The notes under the pieces: model-generated | What the model saw: only the letters and a program-made list of their open reading frames with translations | The model's database searches: none | Told to the model about the DNA's origin: nothing | Shown: positions 1 to 6,911 of the stretch, in pieces | How positions within the stretch are numbered: position 1 is the first letter of the stretch | Layout of the letters: each line of letters opens with the position of its first letter | From: Bacteriovoracaceae bacterium | GTDB taxonomy: Bacteria; Bdellovibrionota; Bacteriovoracia; Bacteriovoracales; Bacteriovoracaceae | DNA: 8,954 nucleotides | Direction of reading: 5' to 3' | NCBI GenBank assembly: GCA_007116425.1 | Contig: SKIL01000162.1 | Location: 1-8,954 of the forward strand | Made by a program: the position numbers and the translations under genes

Positions 1-183
1 AAAAAAGTTTCTTCAGAGTACCTTTCTCTCTATATTTTTCTTCAACCCATTGTCGCAAGTCTAGTCGGATGGGCCTTTCTTGGAGAAACGATAAATTGGC
101 GACTTCCGATGGTGATCGTTTTAATGTTTTCTGGTGTACTGATGGTCACCTTAAAAGAAGTTCATGAACGGGATTCCAACTGA
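1..183 (+). CDS. EamA/DMT-family transporter, C-terminal fragment (partial)
   Basis: Frame 1 is open from the window edge to TGA at 181-183 and gives the last 60 residues of a protein whose start lies outside the window. The visible part has two hydrophobic segments separated by a short loop: a helix with FLQPIVASLVGW, then LGETINW, then a helix with VLMFSGVLMVTL, ending in a charged tail KEVHERDSN. The P..A...G....GE pattern followed by a Gly-containing last helix is typical of the final two transmembrane helices of EamA (drug/metabolite transporter) repeats, which are inner-membrane permeases of metabolites. The substrate cannot be inferred. Its last 33 bases overlap the 3' end of the convergent gene on the minus strand. 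The family call rests on a short piece, so confidence is moderate. Confidence 0.7.
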   Translation, partial: KKVSSEYLSLYIFLQPIVASLVGWAFLGETINWRLPMVIVLMFSGVLMVTLKEVHERDSN

Positions 184-1392
184 AAGTCCCCAAGTTTTTG
201 CATTCCTAGGGCCTTTTTGCCAAGAAAGGTAATTAAGTTCCCAAAAAATTCTCTTTCCAAAGCGCACCCAAGTGTTTTTATAACTAGTTGAAGAAGAAAT
301 AGGCGGAAGAAACATTCCATAAATAAGGCGATAATTTTTCAGGCCAAACGCATGATCATAGAGAATTTCAAACCCTTGAGGATAAATCCCGTCTGTGAAA
401 TCTCTAAAAGTAATCACTTGTAGTCCTAAAAGCGGGGTTATTGTCAATCTTCCATCGAGGGCCCGCCCGACATCGTAAGCAAAGTAAACACCAAACTTAT
501 TAAAAGAGTCCCCATTATAATTAAAAGCATTAAATGCGCGCAATGAAGTTGCCTCGGTTAAAGTAAAGCGACCATAAATCATGAGAGGCGAAGTCGGGAC
601 ATCTTTTCTCACTTTTGATGGAGTCTCACTGCTCATTAGATAGGGACCAAAACCAATGGCCGTTCGCATGCGATAAATCCTCTCAGGTACATTTGCACTA
701 ACTTTCACAACAGAGCTGCTGCCATCAGGAAAAAGAACTTTTGCACTGGCCTGCTCCCGATTAAAAAGATTAGTTACAAAAGGAGGCGCTTCTCCATTGA
801 GAAAGCGAATGCTTGGAGATAGCCATCGTATCTCTAAAAGTCCAACTTCCGCTCCAATGGGGCCACTTTGAGTTAAATGACAACCTACCGAGGCGAAATG
901 CCCTTGTAGTCCGTCAATCTGAACATTATATGGAGCACAGGAATAATCGATAAGGGGCGCTTGATCTGTGGGGTTGGCCAACACATGAATTTTGGCCACT
1001 AATGTATTTTGTCGGAAAATCTTTATGGGATGTGGATGAAAGAGCGAAACAAAAAGATGTAAAAAGCTTTTCTCTTGATCTCGCTGAAGCATCAATGGCC
1101 TGCCATGATAGGAAACATAGAGTTCATCATCTAGGGAACTGACGTGAATCTCAAGTTTCATTCGAGGTGAAAGAATAACCTCATCTATTCGCACCCATTG
1201 AAGAGAGTCTGAATTTAAGAAGACATTCAGATCCAACTCTTCTTTTTTCTCAATTTGAATTCTAAAGTCTTGGGATGATAAAGGAAGTCGATTTTCTCCT
1301 AAGGAGACCGGCCCGAAACTTAATTCGGGCAACCCCTGAGCAGACAAGGCGCTGGCCCAAATGAAGAATAAGAAAATAAATAATTTTGCCAT
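151..1392 (-). CDS. Probable outer-membrane beta-barrel protein with signal peptide, function unknown
   Basis: From the ATG at 1390-1392 the protein is 413 residues and begins with a good Sec signal peptide (MAKLFIFLFFIWASALSAQG, probable cleavage after SAQ or LSA). Upstream in-frame ATGs at 1416 and 1470 would bury this signal behind extra residues, so I prefer the inner start. There is no Shine-Dalgarno before any of the three. The N-terminal half has mixed beta character with two Cys in the middle. The C-terminal part alternates polar and aromatic/hydrophobic residues, with segments such as FGVYFAYDVG, RLIYGMF and WGLSVGIPFMNFF. It ends in Phe, as outer-membrane barrel proteins recognised by the BAM complex do. 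I do not recognise a named family. It is divergent from the flavohaem reductase and convergent with the transporter (33-base overlap). The barrel call is inference from composition and the terminal Phe. Confidence 0.65.
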   Translation of the reverse strand: MAKLFIFLFFIWASALSAQGLPELSFGPVSLGENRLPLSSQDFRIQIEKKEELDLNVFLNSDSLQWVRIDEVILSPRMKLEIHVSSLDDELYVSYHGRPLMLQRDQEKSFLHLFVSLFHPHPIKIFRQNTLVAKIHVLANPTDQAPLIDYSCAPYNVQIDGLQGHFASVGCHLTQSGPIGAEVGLLEIRWLSPSIRFLNGEAPPFVTNLFNREQASAKVLFPDGSSSVVKVSANVPERIYRMRTAIGFGPYLMSSETPSKVRKDVPTSPLMIYGRFTLTEATSLRAFNAFNYNGDSFNKFGVYFAYDVGRALDGRLTITPLLGLQVITFRDFTDGIYPQGFEILYDHAFGLKNYRLIYGMFLPPISSSTSYKNTWVRFGKRIFWELNYLSWQKGPRNAKTWGLSVGIPFMNFF

Positions 1393-1398
1393 ATCGAA

Positions 1399-1404
1399 AT
1401 TGTA
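1399..1404 (-). promoter_or_regulatory. Possible -10 element giving a leaderless mRNA
   Basis: On the minus strand TACAAT (5 of 6 to TATAAT) lies just before the preferred ATG at 1392. A transcript starting seven bases after it would begin at the A of that ATG, which would explain the missing Shine-Dalgarno. No convincing -35 hexamer is present at 16-18 bases, so this is a weak call. Confidence 0.25.
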
Positions 1405-1468
1405 TGAGAAAAACATTCTAAAAAGAATCAAAAGATGAAATATTTTCTCAAGAACCCTCTTGCCGAGC

Positions 1469-2788
1469 ATGAATTTATTTGATCATATGCAACATATGAA
1501 ACGCTTAAGCTTTGGCCCAATTTATCTTGGCGACCTCTTGATTGCTCTCTTGGTTATTCTTCCTCTTTTTATTGAAGCTGATTTACTTCGTACTGATTTG
1601 AACTTGAGATTTGCTGCTCAGCTTTCTGGAATCCTTTCCATGTCCTGCTTTAGTGTGGCGGCGATTCTCTCTATTCGCGTTCCTGGTCTCGATCAGTATT
1701 TTGGTGGACTGGTTAGGCTCTGGTCGATTCACAAACTCCTCGGTTTTTTGACCTTAGTAAGTGCCTACTTTCACATCTGGTTCATCGCTATGATTGGCCT
1801 ACAAGTATCTGTTGCCACGAGTTACTCTTACCTCTTTCCCAGTTTGACCTCATTCTCCATTTGGTTTGGATGGGCGTCACTTTTACTGCTAATCATTTTC
1901 CTCTCACCGAGTTTTCATTTTTTTTCTCATTTCGATTACCAAAAGTGGAAGCAGTTACATCTCTTATCTATTCCTGCTTATTTTATGGCGCTTCTTCACG
2001 TTTTTTTTCTGACTCAAAACAAACTTCTATGGTCCCTCTATGCTACGGGCACAGGACTCTCATTTTTTTGGAGAAAAGCTCTCTCTAAAAAAATGGGACG
2101 ATTTCACTATGAAATCGTCGAGATAAAAAAACTTGCCAAGGGAGTAGTGGAGATTGAACTACAACCGAAAGAAAAAGGTCTCAATTTTCGTCCAGGGCAA
2201 TTTGTTTACCTCACGCCACTTGATCGCAAACTTCACAATGGATTCAAAGAGGAGCACCCCTACACCCTCTCCTCTTCTTGCCATCAGTCTCATCTCAAAA
2301 TTGGAATTAAGGCCCTCGGTGATGCAACAGAGGCGATCCAGTCAATCAGGCCGCACTCTCAGGTCTTGATTGAAGGACCCTATGGAGATTTTTTCAAACG
2401 AAAGTTTCCTCAAAAAAAACAGCTCTGGATTGCAGGAGGAATAGGTATCACGCCCTTTATCAGTGCTTTTCGATCTTTTTACGATCACCCCCAAAAGCGC
2501 CAAGAGATCACTCTCTTGTACCTTGCAAAAGACGCAAAGAGGGCCTACTATTCCGAGGAGCTTAGAGGGATCACCCAGAGACAACAGGGACTTCAACTGA
2601 TTAATCACTATCACCAAGAGCATGGTTTTCTCACCAAAAATTTCTTAGATGAGAATGTGGGCGATCTCAACGATATGGAAATCTACATCTGTGGACCTGG
2701 CCCCATGATCGACTTTGTTATCCCCTTATTGCTCCAACAAGGTGTTTCCAAAAAACAAATTCACTGCGAGAGATTTAATTTATTATGA
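1469..2788 (+). CDS. NOX/ferric-reductase-like transmembrane flavohaem oxidoreductase
   Basis: This is a membrane protein with an N-terminal ferric-reductase-like transmembrane domain and a C-terminal ferredoxin-NADP reductase-type module. Numbering from the alternative TTG at 1460, about six hydrophobic helices fill residues 20-205. Two His pairs, H91/H105 and H167/H180, have spacings of 14 and 13, as in the haem-ligating pairs of eukaryotic NOX/FRE proteins, so two stacked b-haems are expected. The FAD site shows RPGQF (244-248), HPYTLSS (266-272) and GPYG (306-309). The NAD(P)H site shows AGGIGITP (325-332), CGPGPM (411-416) and a C-terminal HCERF (435-439). It should move electrons from cytosolic NAD(P)H via FAD and two haems across the inner membrane to Fe(III), oxygen or a redox partner. 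I chose ATG 1469 (439 residues); TTG 1460, ATG 1487 and ATG 1496 are possible and none has a good ribosome site. The stop overlaps the next gene by 4 bases. Confidence 0.88.
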   Translation: MNLFDHMQHMKRLSFGPIYLGDLLIALLVILPLFIEADLLRTDLNLRFAAQLSGILSMSCFSVAAILSIRVPGLDQYFGGLVRLWSIHKLLGFLTLVSAYFHIWFIAMIGLQVSVATSYSYLFPSLTSFSIWFGWASLLLLIIFLSPSFHFFSHFDYQKWKQLHLLSIPAYFMALLHVFFLTQNKLLWSLYATGTGLSFFWRKALSKKMGRFHYEIVEIKKLAKGVVEIELQPKEKGLNFRPGQFVYLTPLDRKLHNGFKEEHPYTLSSSCHQSHLKIGIKALGDATEAIQSIRPHSQVLIEGPYGDFFKRKFPQKKQLWIAGGIGITPFISAFRSFYDHPQKRQEITLLYLAKDAKRAYYSEELRGITQRQQGLQLINHYHQEHGFLTKNFLDENVGDLNDMEIYICGPGPMIDFVIPLLLQQGVSKKQIHCERFNLL

Positions 2789-3153
2789 ACAAAATAAGCT
2801 ACACCCTAACAGTTGCCTTCATAGCAAGTATCACGACACTTGCACTCATTTTCTATTTATCCGAAAATCCTTTTAAAAAACAGGACAATCAAACGCTTCT
2901 CCCAGTTATCACTAAAGCTGAACTAGAAGAACACAATTCCAAAGAAAGCTGCTGGAAAGAGATTTATGGTAAGGTCTACGATATCACCGATTATATCGCC
3001 CAACACCCCACCTCGCCTCAGGTGCTCCTAAGATGGTGCGGAAAGGAATCTACCGAAGCTTGGGAGAGCATCAGATCAGGGCGATCACATAGTCAGGCCG
3101 CCCTGCTTATGCTTGAACATTTCCTTGTAGGGACTTATCAAGAAAATGAATAA
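2785..3153 (+). CDS. Membrane-anchored cytochrome b5-like haem protein
   Basis: This 122-residue protein starts in an ATGA overlap with the reductase gene, so translation is probably coupled. Residues 5-26 form one hydrophobic signal-anchor, followed by a short linker and a cytochrome b5 fold at about 40-118. Visible family marks are the ITKAELEEHN opening, CW at 56-57, GKVYDITDYIAQHP around 62-75, and the second-His segment GRSHS near 99-103. H74 and H102 are the expected axial haem ligands. The usual HPGG is replaced by HPTSPQ, a lineage variation that keeps the His. Cys56 and Cys85 could form a disulfide, which would fit an extracytoplasmic domain. The gene order implies it accepts electrons from, or donates them to, the flavohaem reductase. 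The electron partner and membrane side are inference; the b5 fold is well supported. Confidence 0.87.
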   Translation: MNKISYTLTVAFIASITTLALIFYLSENPFKKQDNQTLLPVITKAELEEHNSKESCWKEIYGKVYDITDYIAQHPTSPQVLLRWCGKESTEAWESIRSGRSHSQAALLMLEHFLVGTYQENE

Positions 3154-3177
3154 AACAACTTTTGGCCCAAAGATCAT

Positions 3178-3212
3178 TTAAGGTAATTTTTAGAATTCAG
3201 CACTTACCTTAA
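3178..3212. terminator. Inverted repeat at a convergent junction, possible bidirectional terminator
   Basis: A perfect 9-base inverted repeat, TTAAGGTAA (3178-3186) and TTACCTTAA (3204-3212), with a 17-base loop lies 25 bases after the b5 gene. It overlaps the stop codon of the opposing gene. It is AT-rich and lacks a clean T-run after the stem, so it is a poor intrinsic terminator by the textbook. Position is the main support. Confidence 0.3.
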
Positions 3213-3817
3213 GGTTTTCGTCCTCCAAAAAAGCAAGCCTCGAAGTAACTATATACTCGTCCACCAAAATATCCACCTGTAAGAGTTCTTCTCCAAGCTT
3301 TGATACTTAAAATTTTTAAATCTTCTGTCGGTAAATCAAGAAGATAGTCTCGCTCATGTCCTTCTGAAAGTGTGAAATCTTCTGGCAATTCGAATTCGGC
3401 TTCGACCTCACCTTTTATACCGAGACCAGAAAGAAGTAGTCGAGGTCCATCACTATCACTAATAAATCTCCTCGATAGGTCATATATCCCACCTGACCCC
3501 AAATCATTTCTTACAAAATCAACTCCTAAAGGAGAACTACTCCGACTTGAAAATCGCCTACTTTGATCATTTTTTACTCCTCTAAGTCTATAATCAAAGC
3601 CGATTTTTTCATAATATCTACTGTTTCGACGATCATACTCATAAACATAAAAGCCTGAACGTGCCTCAAATGAACAAGATCCTCCCGTTGGCCGATAAGA
3701 CCTGAGCTGTTCATCATATTCGTAATGTTTACCATGAAATACTTTATAAGCAGAAGCATCGACCGAAATCCCTACTAGAGCAAAGCCTATAAAAAGGTTA
3801 GTAATCATTTTTTTCAT
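3209..3817 (-). CDS. Secreted protein of unknown function
   Basis: The protein is 202 residues with a clear Sec signal peptide: MKK, a hydrophobic core around residues 5-18, and probable cleavage after ASA (21-23). The start at 3817 is fixed by a GGAGG Shine-Dalgarno (3826-3830) eight bases upstream, one of the best ribosome sites in the window. The mature part is rich in Tyr, Arg, Ser and Gly, with a Tyr-rich N-terminal stretch (YKVFHGKHYEYDEQ), a Ser/Arg run near 87-95 and only two Cys (48 and 195), which may form a disulfide. I recognise no domain. It is convergent with the b5 operon and divergent from the desaturase, so nothing in the context assigns a role. It is probably periplasmic or exported. 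Confidence 0.75.
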   Translation of the reverse strand: MKKMITNLFIGFALVGISVDASAYKVFHGKHYEYDEQLRSYRPTGGSCSFEARSGFYVYEYDRRNSRYYEKIGFDYRLRGVKNDQSRRFSSRSSSPLGVDFVRNDLGSGGIYDLSRRFISDSDGPRLLLSGLGIKGEVEAEFELPEDFTLSEGHERDYLLDLPTEDLKILSIKAWRRTLTGGYFGGRVYSYFEACFFGGRKP

Positions 3818-3912
3818 AAATAAAACCTCCGAGTAATAACTTCACCTTAGTAACAAACAGCATAGGCTTGTACGATGAGATTTTTAAAGACATGTAATAA
3901 TTACCAGAATGA

Positions 3913-3949
3913 GACACTTGTCACATATCTCTCTTATCCATAAGATAAG
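3913..3949. promoter_or_regulatory. Pair of small dyads overlapping the desaturase promoter (putative operators)
   Basis: GACA-CT-TGTC (3913-3922) straddles the -35 hexamer. CTTATCCATAAGATAAG (3933-3949) covers the -10 hexamer and contains two nested dyads: CTTATC/GATAAG around five bases, and CTTAT/ATAAG around CC. Symmetric sites over both promoter hexamers would suit a repressor, but no regulator gene is nearby and chance dyads of this size are common. Confidence 0.3.
3918..3946 (+). promoter_or_regulatory. Predicted sigma70-type promoter of the desaturase gene
   Basis: TTGTCA (3918-3923, 5 of 6 to consensus) and TAAGAT (3941-3946, 4 of 6) are separated by exactly 17 bases. The predicted transcript would start near 3953 and leave a leader of about 60 bases before the ATG at 4013. 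Confidence 0.5.
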
Positions 3950-4012
3950 TCAAATGACCTATTCACTACCTGAATAAAAAGTTCTAAAAATATAACTGAA
4001 GTTAGCTACAAA

Positions 4013-5110
4013 ATGATAATCACACGAGAAATTATGGAAAATGATAAAAAAGTTTGGAGAGAGGCCTTAGCCCCCTACACAGTTAAATCCAACACCACAG
4101 CGCTGCATCAAGTGCTCGTAACATTTTTTCTTTACGCTCTCGTTTGGTATTTCTACGGCCAGGTAATCACCTCCTCCTTGTGGTTGGCCCTTCCTTTTTC
4201 TCTACTCATGGCCATGTTCGTTTTACGTTTTTTTGTTCTTATGCATGACTGTGGTCATGGGTCACTTTTTACATCCCCAAAAGTGAACAAATTTGTAGGT
4301 TACCTGCTCGGAGTCATCACAGGAATGCCTCAATATGTCTGGTCAAAGCATCACGCCTATCATCATACAACAAATGGTAACTGGGAAAAATATAAAGGAC
4401 CATTAAGCGTCATTTCAACCGAGGAATATGCAAAGCTTTCAGATAGACAAAAAACTTTTTATCGAGTTTTTCGTCACCCCCTTTCTTTTGTTACCCTTGG
4501 AGGATTTATTTATGTCCTTTTCAACCCTCGATTTAATTGGATCGTCGGTCTTATCGGGTTAGTTGGCAAAATTATCTCCACGGCCTTCACCGTATCGCTT
4601 GCTGAAGCCTATAAGGTCGCAAAGACCTGTCCTTCAAAAAAATGGAAAACTCCCAAAGAATTTCGTCATATGACCTATAACAATCTTCTCTTACTCACAC
4701 TGTGGTACTTCATGATTCAGTGGCTTGGGGCCTTAAACTTTTTTACCGTATATGTTTTAACCCTCACTCTTTCAGGTGGTTTGGGTATTCTCTTTTTTAC
4801 AGTTCAGCATAACTTTGAAAATTCTTATGCCTCGGATACAGAGCGAGTCAATTATTTCAAGGCCGCGCTCGCGGGAACGAGTTATCTCAAACTTCCAAAG
4901 CTGCTTAATTGGTTTACGGCCGACATCGCTTATCACCACATTCACCATCTCTCAACGGCCATTCCTAACTACAATTTGGCGGCATGCCATAAGGCCCTTG
5001 AGAGTCACTTCACCGATGTGAAAAGAATCTCTATAAAAGACATTCCCCACTCTGTGCAGTTTATTCTTTGGGATCGAGACAAAGAAGTTCTTGTCTCTGT
5101 GCCCAACTAG
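4013..5110 (+). CDS. Des-like membrane acyl-lipid fatty acid desaturase
   Basis: This 365-residue integral membrane di-iron enzyme should introduce a cis double bond into acyl chains of membrane lipids, using O2 and two electrons from a ferredoxin/flavodoxin or b5-type donor. All three histidine boxes are present: HDCGH at 78-82, HHAYHH at 113-118 and HHIHH at 308-312, plus the conserved QHNFE at 265-269. Four or more hydrophobic segments (about 33-75, 94-108, 155-195, 222-265) bracket the boxes. The stretch KLPKLLNW...YHHIHHLS...PNYNL (293-321) strongly resembles the Bacillus Des (delta5) family as I recall it, and the length fits (about 350). The next ATG (4034, MENDKK) is an alternative start; GAGAA lies very close to it, and the ATG at 4013 has no clear ribosome site. 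Positional specificity cannot be read from sequence. Its stop is 30 bases from the left tRNA-derived repeat. Confidence 0.93.
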   Translation: MIITREIMENDKKVWREALAPYTVKSNTTALHQVLVTFFLYALVWYFYGQVITSSLWLALPFSLLMAMFVLRFFVLMHDCGHGSLFTSPKVNKFVGYLLGVITGMPQYVWSKHHAYHHTTNGNWEKYKGPLSVISTEEYAKLSDRQKTFYRVFRHPLSFVTLGGFIYVLFNPRFNWIVGLIGLVGKIISTAFTVSLAEAYKVAKTCPSKKWKTPKEFRHMTYNNLLLLTLWYFMIQWLGALNFFTVYVLTLTLSGGLGILFFTVQHNFENSYASDTERVNYFKAALAGTSYLKLPKLLNWFTADIAYHHIHHLSTAIPNYNLAACHKALESHFTDVKRISIKDIPHSVQFILWDRDKEVLVSVPN

Positions 5111-5139
5111 CTGAATCATCAACTTTCTTGAATTTTTTA

Positions 5140-5168
5140 ATTGGTTGCGGGGGCAGGATTTGAACCTA
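5140..5168 (+). repeat. Left copy of 29-base tRNA-fMet 3'-end repeat (att-like)
   Basis: This block is identical, base for base and in the same orientation, to 7720-7748. It corresponds to two bases past the tRNA, the CCA end, the 3' acceptor strand and most of the T-arm of tRNA-fMet (as complement). The first mismatch is at 5169, and the rest of the tRNA is absent. An isolated tRNA 3' end is the usual scar at the far end of an element integrated in a tRNA gene. A decayed tRNA copy is the alternative. Confidence 0.8.
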
Positions 5169-5208
5169 AGCCTTTGAGAGGTTTTAGAAGGCCACGCACA
5201 TAATCACT

Positions 5209-5236
5209 TTGACATTTGAACTCAGCGAGGTATAAA
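5209..5236 (+). promoter_or_regulatory. Predicted strong sigma70-type promoter
   Basis: TTGACA (5209-5214, perfect consensus) and TATAAA (5231-5236, 5 of 6) are 16 bases apart. The predicted start near 5243 gives a leader of about 38 bases to the ATG at 5281. It lies 41 bases inside the left tRNA-derived repeat, so the element appears to bring its own promoter. Confidence 0.65.
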
Positions 5237-5280
5237 CAAAAACTGTATTATGGTCAGTCTACCTTAAAATGAGGAAAATT

Positions 5281-5958
5281 ATGAAATCAACAATTGTCAT
5301 ATTGTTAGCGTTAATCACATTTACAGCACAGGCCCAGCAAGCCCCTCAGTTGGAGCGAGTAACTTTTAGAGGTGACTGTGAAAGATCATTTCTAGATGCC
5401 GATATTAGAGAGTGGAATAATCGTACTGTTCTATGGGTTGAAGACCAAGACCTTACTAACGCTCTACGAGCGCATGCTCACGCACCACACGGCCCACTTC
5501 GAGATCGTAAAAGCTGTTTTATGCAATTTATGATCACTATTCCGGCCAATCACCGCCTTACTATTCTTCATCCGAACGTGACAAGTACTGACCCGCAGTG
5601 GGCAGGCGACTTTATTGCTGGCATGCTCAACTATCAAGCAGAGGGCACTCTAGTGAGAACTGTCGAGTGGAGTCTCAATAGCGCAACAGCGTCACAACAT
5701 ACCACCTCAGTTTCTGCTGGATCTATCTCATCAACAGTACCCAACTTCTGGGGCTCACATATCTCTAATTCAAATGTACAATCTCACGGTTGTGTCACTC
5801 GACCAACCACGGTTCCCTTTGAAGTCAAAGTTGATTTGGCCGCTCAAAGTGGCGGTAATTATGATGCTATGATCGAACTTAGAAGACTTAACTTCTATTT
5901 AAGAACTCAGCAATGCCGACTCACAAGGCCTGTACCAGCACCTTTTCCGCGTAGATAG
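5281..5958 (+). CDS. Secreted four-cysteine protein, possibly DUF4360-like
   Basis: I start at the second in-frame ATG (5281) because AGGA lies a few bases before it and it begins a clean Sec signal peptide (MKSTIVILLALITFTAQA, cleavage probably before QQ). The ATG at 5269 would add only MRKI. The 225-residue precursor has four Cys (33, 79, 171, 212), likely two disulfides after export. The layout is RKSC, a beta-like ITIPANHRLTIL stretch, a Ser/Thr-rich middle, HGCV, then VPFEVKVDLAAQ and a final QQC. It recalls the DUF4360 secreted family (Cys after an Arg, central beta strands, a Cys near each end), but I cannot confirm that without a profile search. The C-terminus is Pro/Arg-rich. It is the first gene of the proposed island, with its own promoter. 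Function is unknown. Confidence 0.72.
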   Translation: MKSTIVILLALITFTAQAQQAPQLERVTFRGDCERSFLDADIREWNNRTVLWVEDQDLTNALRAHAHAPHGPLRDRKSCFMQFMITIPANHRLTILHPNVTSTDPQWAGDFIAGMLNYQAEGTLVRTVEWSLNSATASQHTTSVSAGSISSTVPNFWGSHISNSNVQSHGCVTRPTTVPFEVKVDLAAQSGGNYDAMIELRRLNFYLRTQQCRLTRPVPAPFPRR

Positions 5959-6038
5959 TTGTAAATTAAACTTCGTGATCAAAGACTGGAAGAGCAAGAA
6001 GAGTTTGAACATACAATCTTCTAATGATCGTGGCATAG

Positions 6039-6896
6039 ATGAGTAAGTTTAAATATATTTTTATTTTTACACTTGGCCTCGCTGCAATCATTTTAATATA
6101 TTTTAAATCAAATAAGCCTTCTAAAACTATGCAAACTTTCCCAGAAAACGAAATATACAAACTCGCAAGTGAGAGTAATGCGCCAATTATTTTAACCGAA
6201 CATAATAATAACTTTGAGCAATTTCAAAGTAGTGAGTTTTTAAAGAGTCAAAGCACTTCTTTAGATCAAAAACGCTCTAATGAGATTTATAGAGACAAAG
6301 AGTTTAATCAATATCTTTCAAAGCACACTTTCCTAAATCATCTTGACAATGAGTCATTAAATTTGATCAGAAAAAAACTACAAGATTTTCCTGATCATAT
6401 TGATAGAGGTTTAGAATACTTAGAAAAGCAACACTCTGCCTTAAAGGATTTTCAATTCTATCGTTGGCCATATGTTGATCGAATGATGCATCATTTTGAA
6501 GGAAATCTAAAAGGAGTAATTTACTTACCCACCATAAAATCTCCAGATCACAAGGGTGTGATTAAGATCAATCTATCTTTTGATCACCAGTTTCAAAATA
6601 TTTCTTTGAAGTGGCGATCAAAGCTACTAAAAGAGGATTTTAAGTATTACGGAGAAAATAATTTTATCTACTATATTCGTGAACACTATCGTGCCATTGC
6701 ACTAGATCCTCAAAAATCTGCCTACAAGATAATTCTTTTTGAAGATTATTACGAACAGGAAGTTCTCTACTGGGGAAATTTATACAAAAATGAAAACTTG
6801 GTTGGAAATGTTTTTCTTAGAAATACAACGCCTAACAATCGTGTTTTACACCCTGGTTACGGCCCCTTTCCATCGCACAGAGATCAGCAACCGTAA
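6039..6896 (+). CDS. Membrane-anchored extracytoplasmic protein of unknown function
   Basis: This 285-residue protein has a short basic N-terminus (MSKFK), one hydrophobic helix at about 6-22, then KSNK and a long soluble region. By the positive-inside rule the helix could be a signal-anchor holding the rest outside the cytoplasm. The soluble part contains no Cys and is rich in Asn, Lys, Phe, Tyr and His. Residues 65-140 are helix-prone and charged (DNESLNLIRKKLQDF). Residues 155-260 look beta-rich with many aromatics (GVIYLPTI, NFIYYIREHYRAIAL, EQEVLYWGNLY). I recognise no family. The start has no clear Shine-Dalgarno, but no other ATG fits. The gene is visibly AT-richer than the desaturase and lies 80 bases after the secreted-protein gene in the proposed island, so co-transcription is possible. 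An apparently foreign cargo gene is the best description. Confidence 0.7.
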   Translation: MSKFKYIFIFTLGLAAIILIYFKSNKPSKTMQTFPENEIYKLASESNAPIILTEHNNNFEQFQSSEFLKSQSTSLDQKRSNEIYRDKEFNQYLSKHTFLNHLDNESLNLIRKKLQDFPDHIDRGLEYLEKQHSALKDFQFYRWPYVDRMMHHFEGNLKGVIYLPTIKSPDHKGVIKINLSFDHQFQNISLKWRSKLLKEDFKYYGENNFIYYIREHYRAIALDPQKSAYKIILFEDYYEQEVLYWGNLYKNENLVGNVFLRNTTPNNRVLHPGYGPFPSHRDQQP

Positions 6897-6911
6897 AAAA
6901 CCACTTCTCGA

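Noticed and set aside
1415..1428. ATTCT-AAAA-AGAAT dyad in the divergent intergenic region
   Set aside because: A five-base arm in AT-rich DNA is expected by chance and is not aligned with a convincing promoter.
1300..1530. Similar LSFGPxxLG peptides near the starts of the two divergent genes
   Set aside because: The match is nine residues in unrelated contexts (mature outer-membrane protein versus the segment before the first membrane helix), and the flanks do not align, so coincidence is likelier than duplication.
1861..2623. Short open frames on both strands inside the flavohaem reductase gene
   Set aside because: They lie in other frames of a well-supported gene and show no family signature, signal peptide or ribosome site.
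5169..5219. Left tRNA fragment as a complete but decayed tandem tRNA-fMet
   Set aside because: Identity ends abruptly at 5168. Beyond it only short scattered matches occur, with no anticodon arm, D-arm or 5' acceptor strand. A clean break fits an att duplication better, though heavy decay is not excluded.
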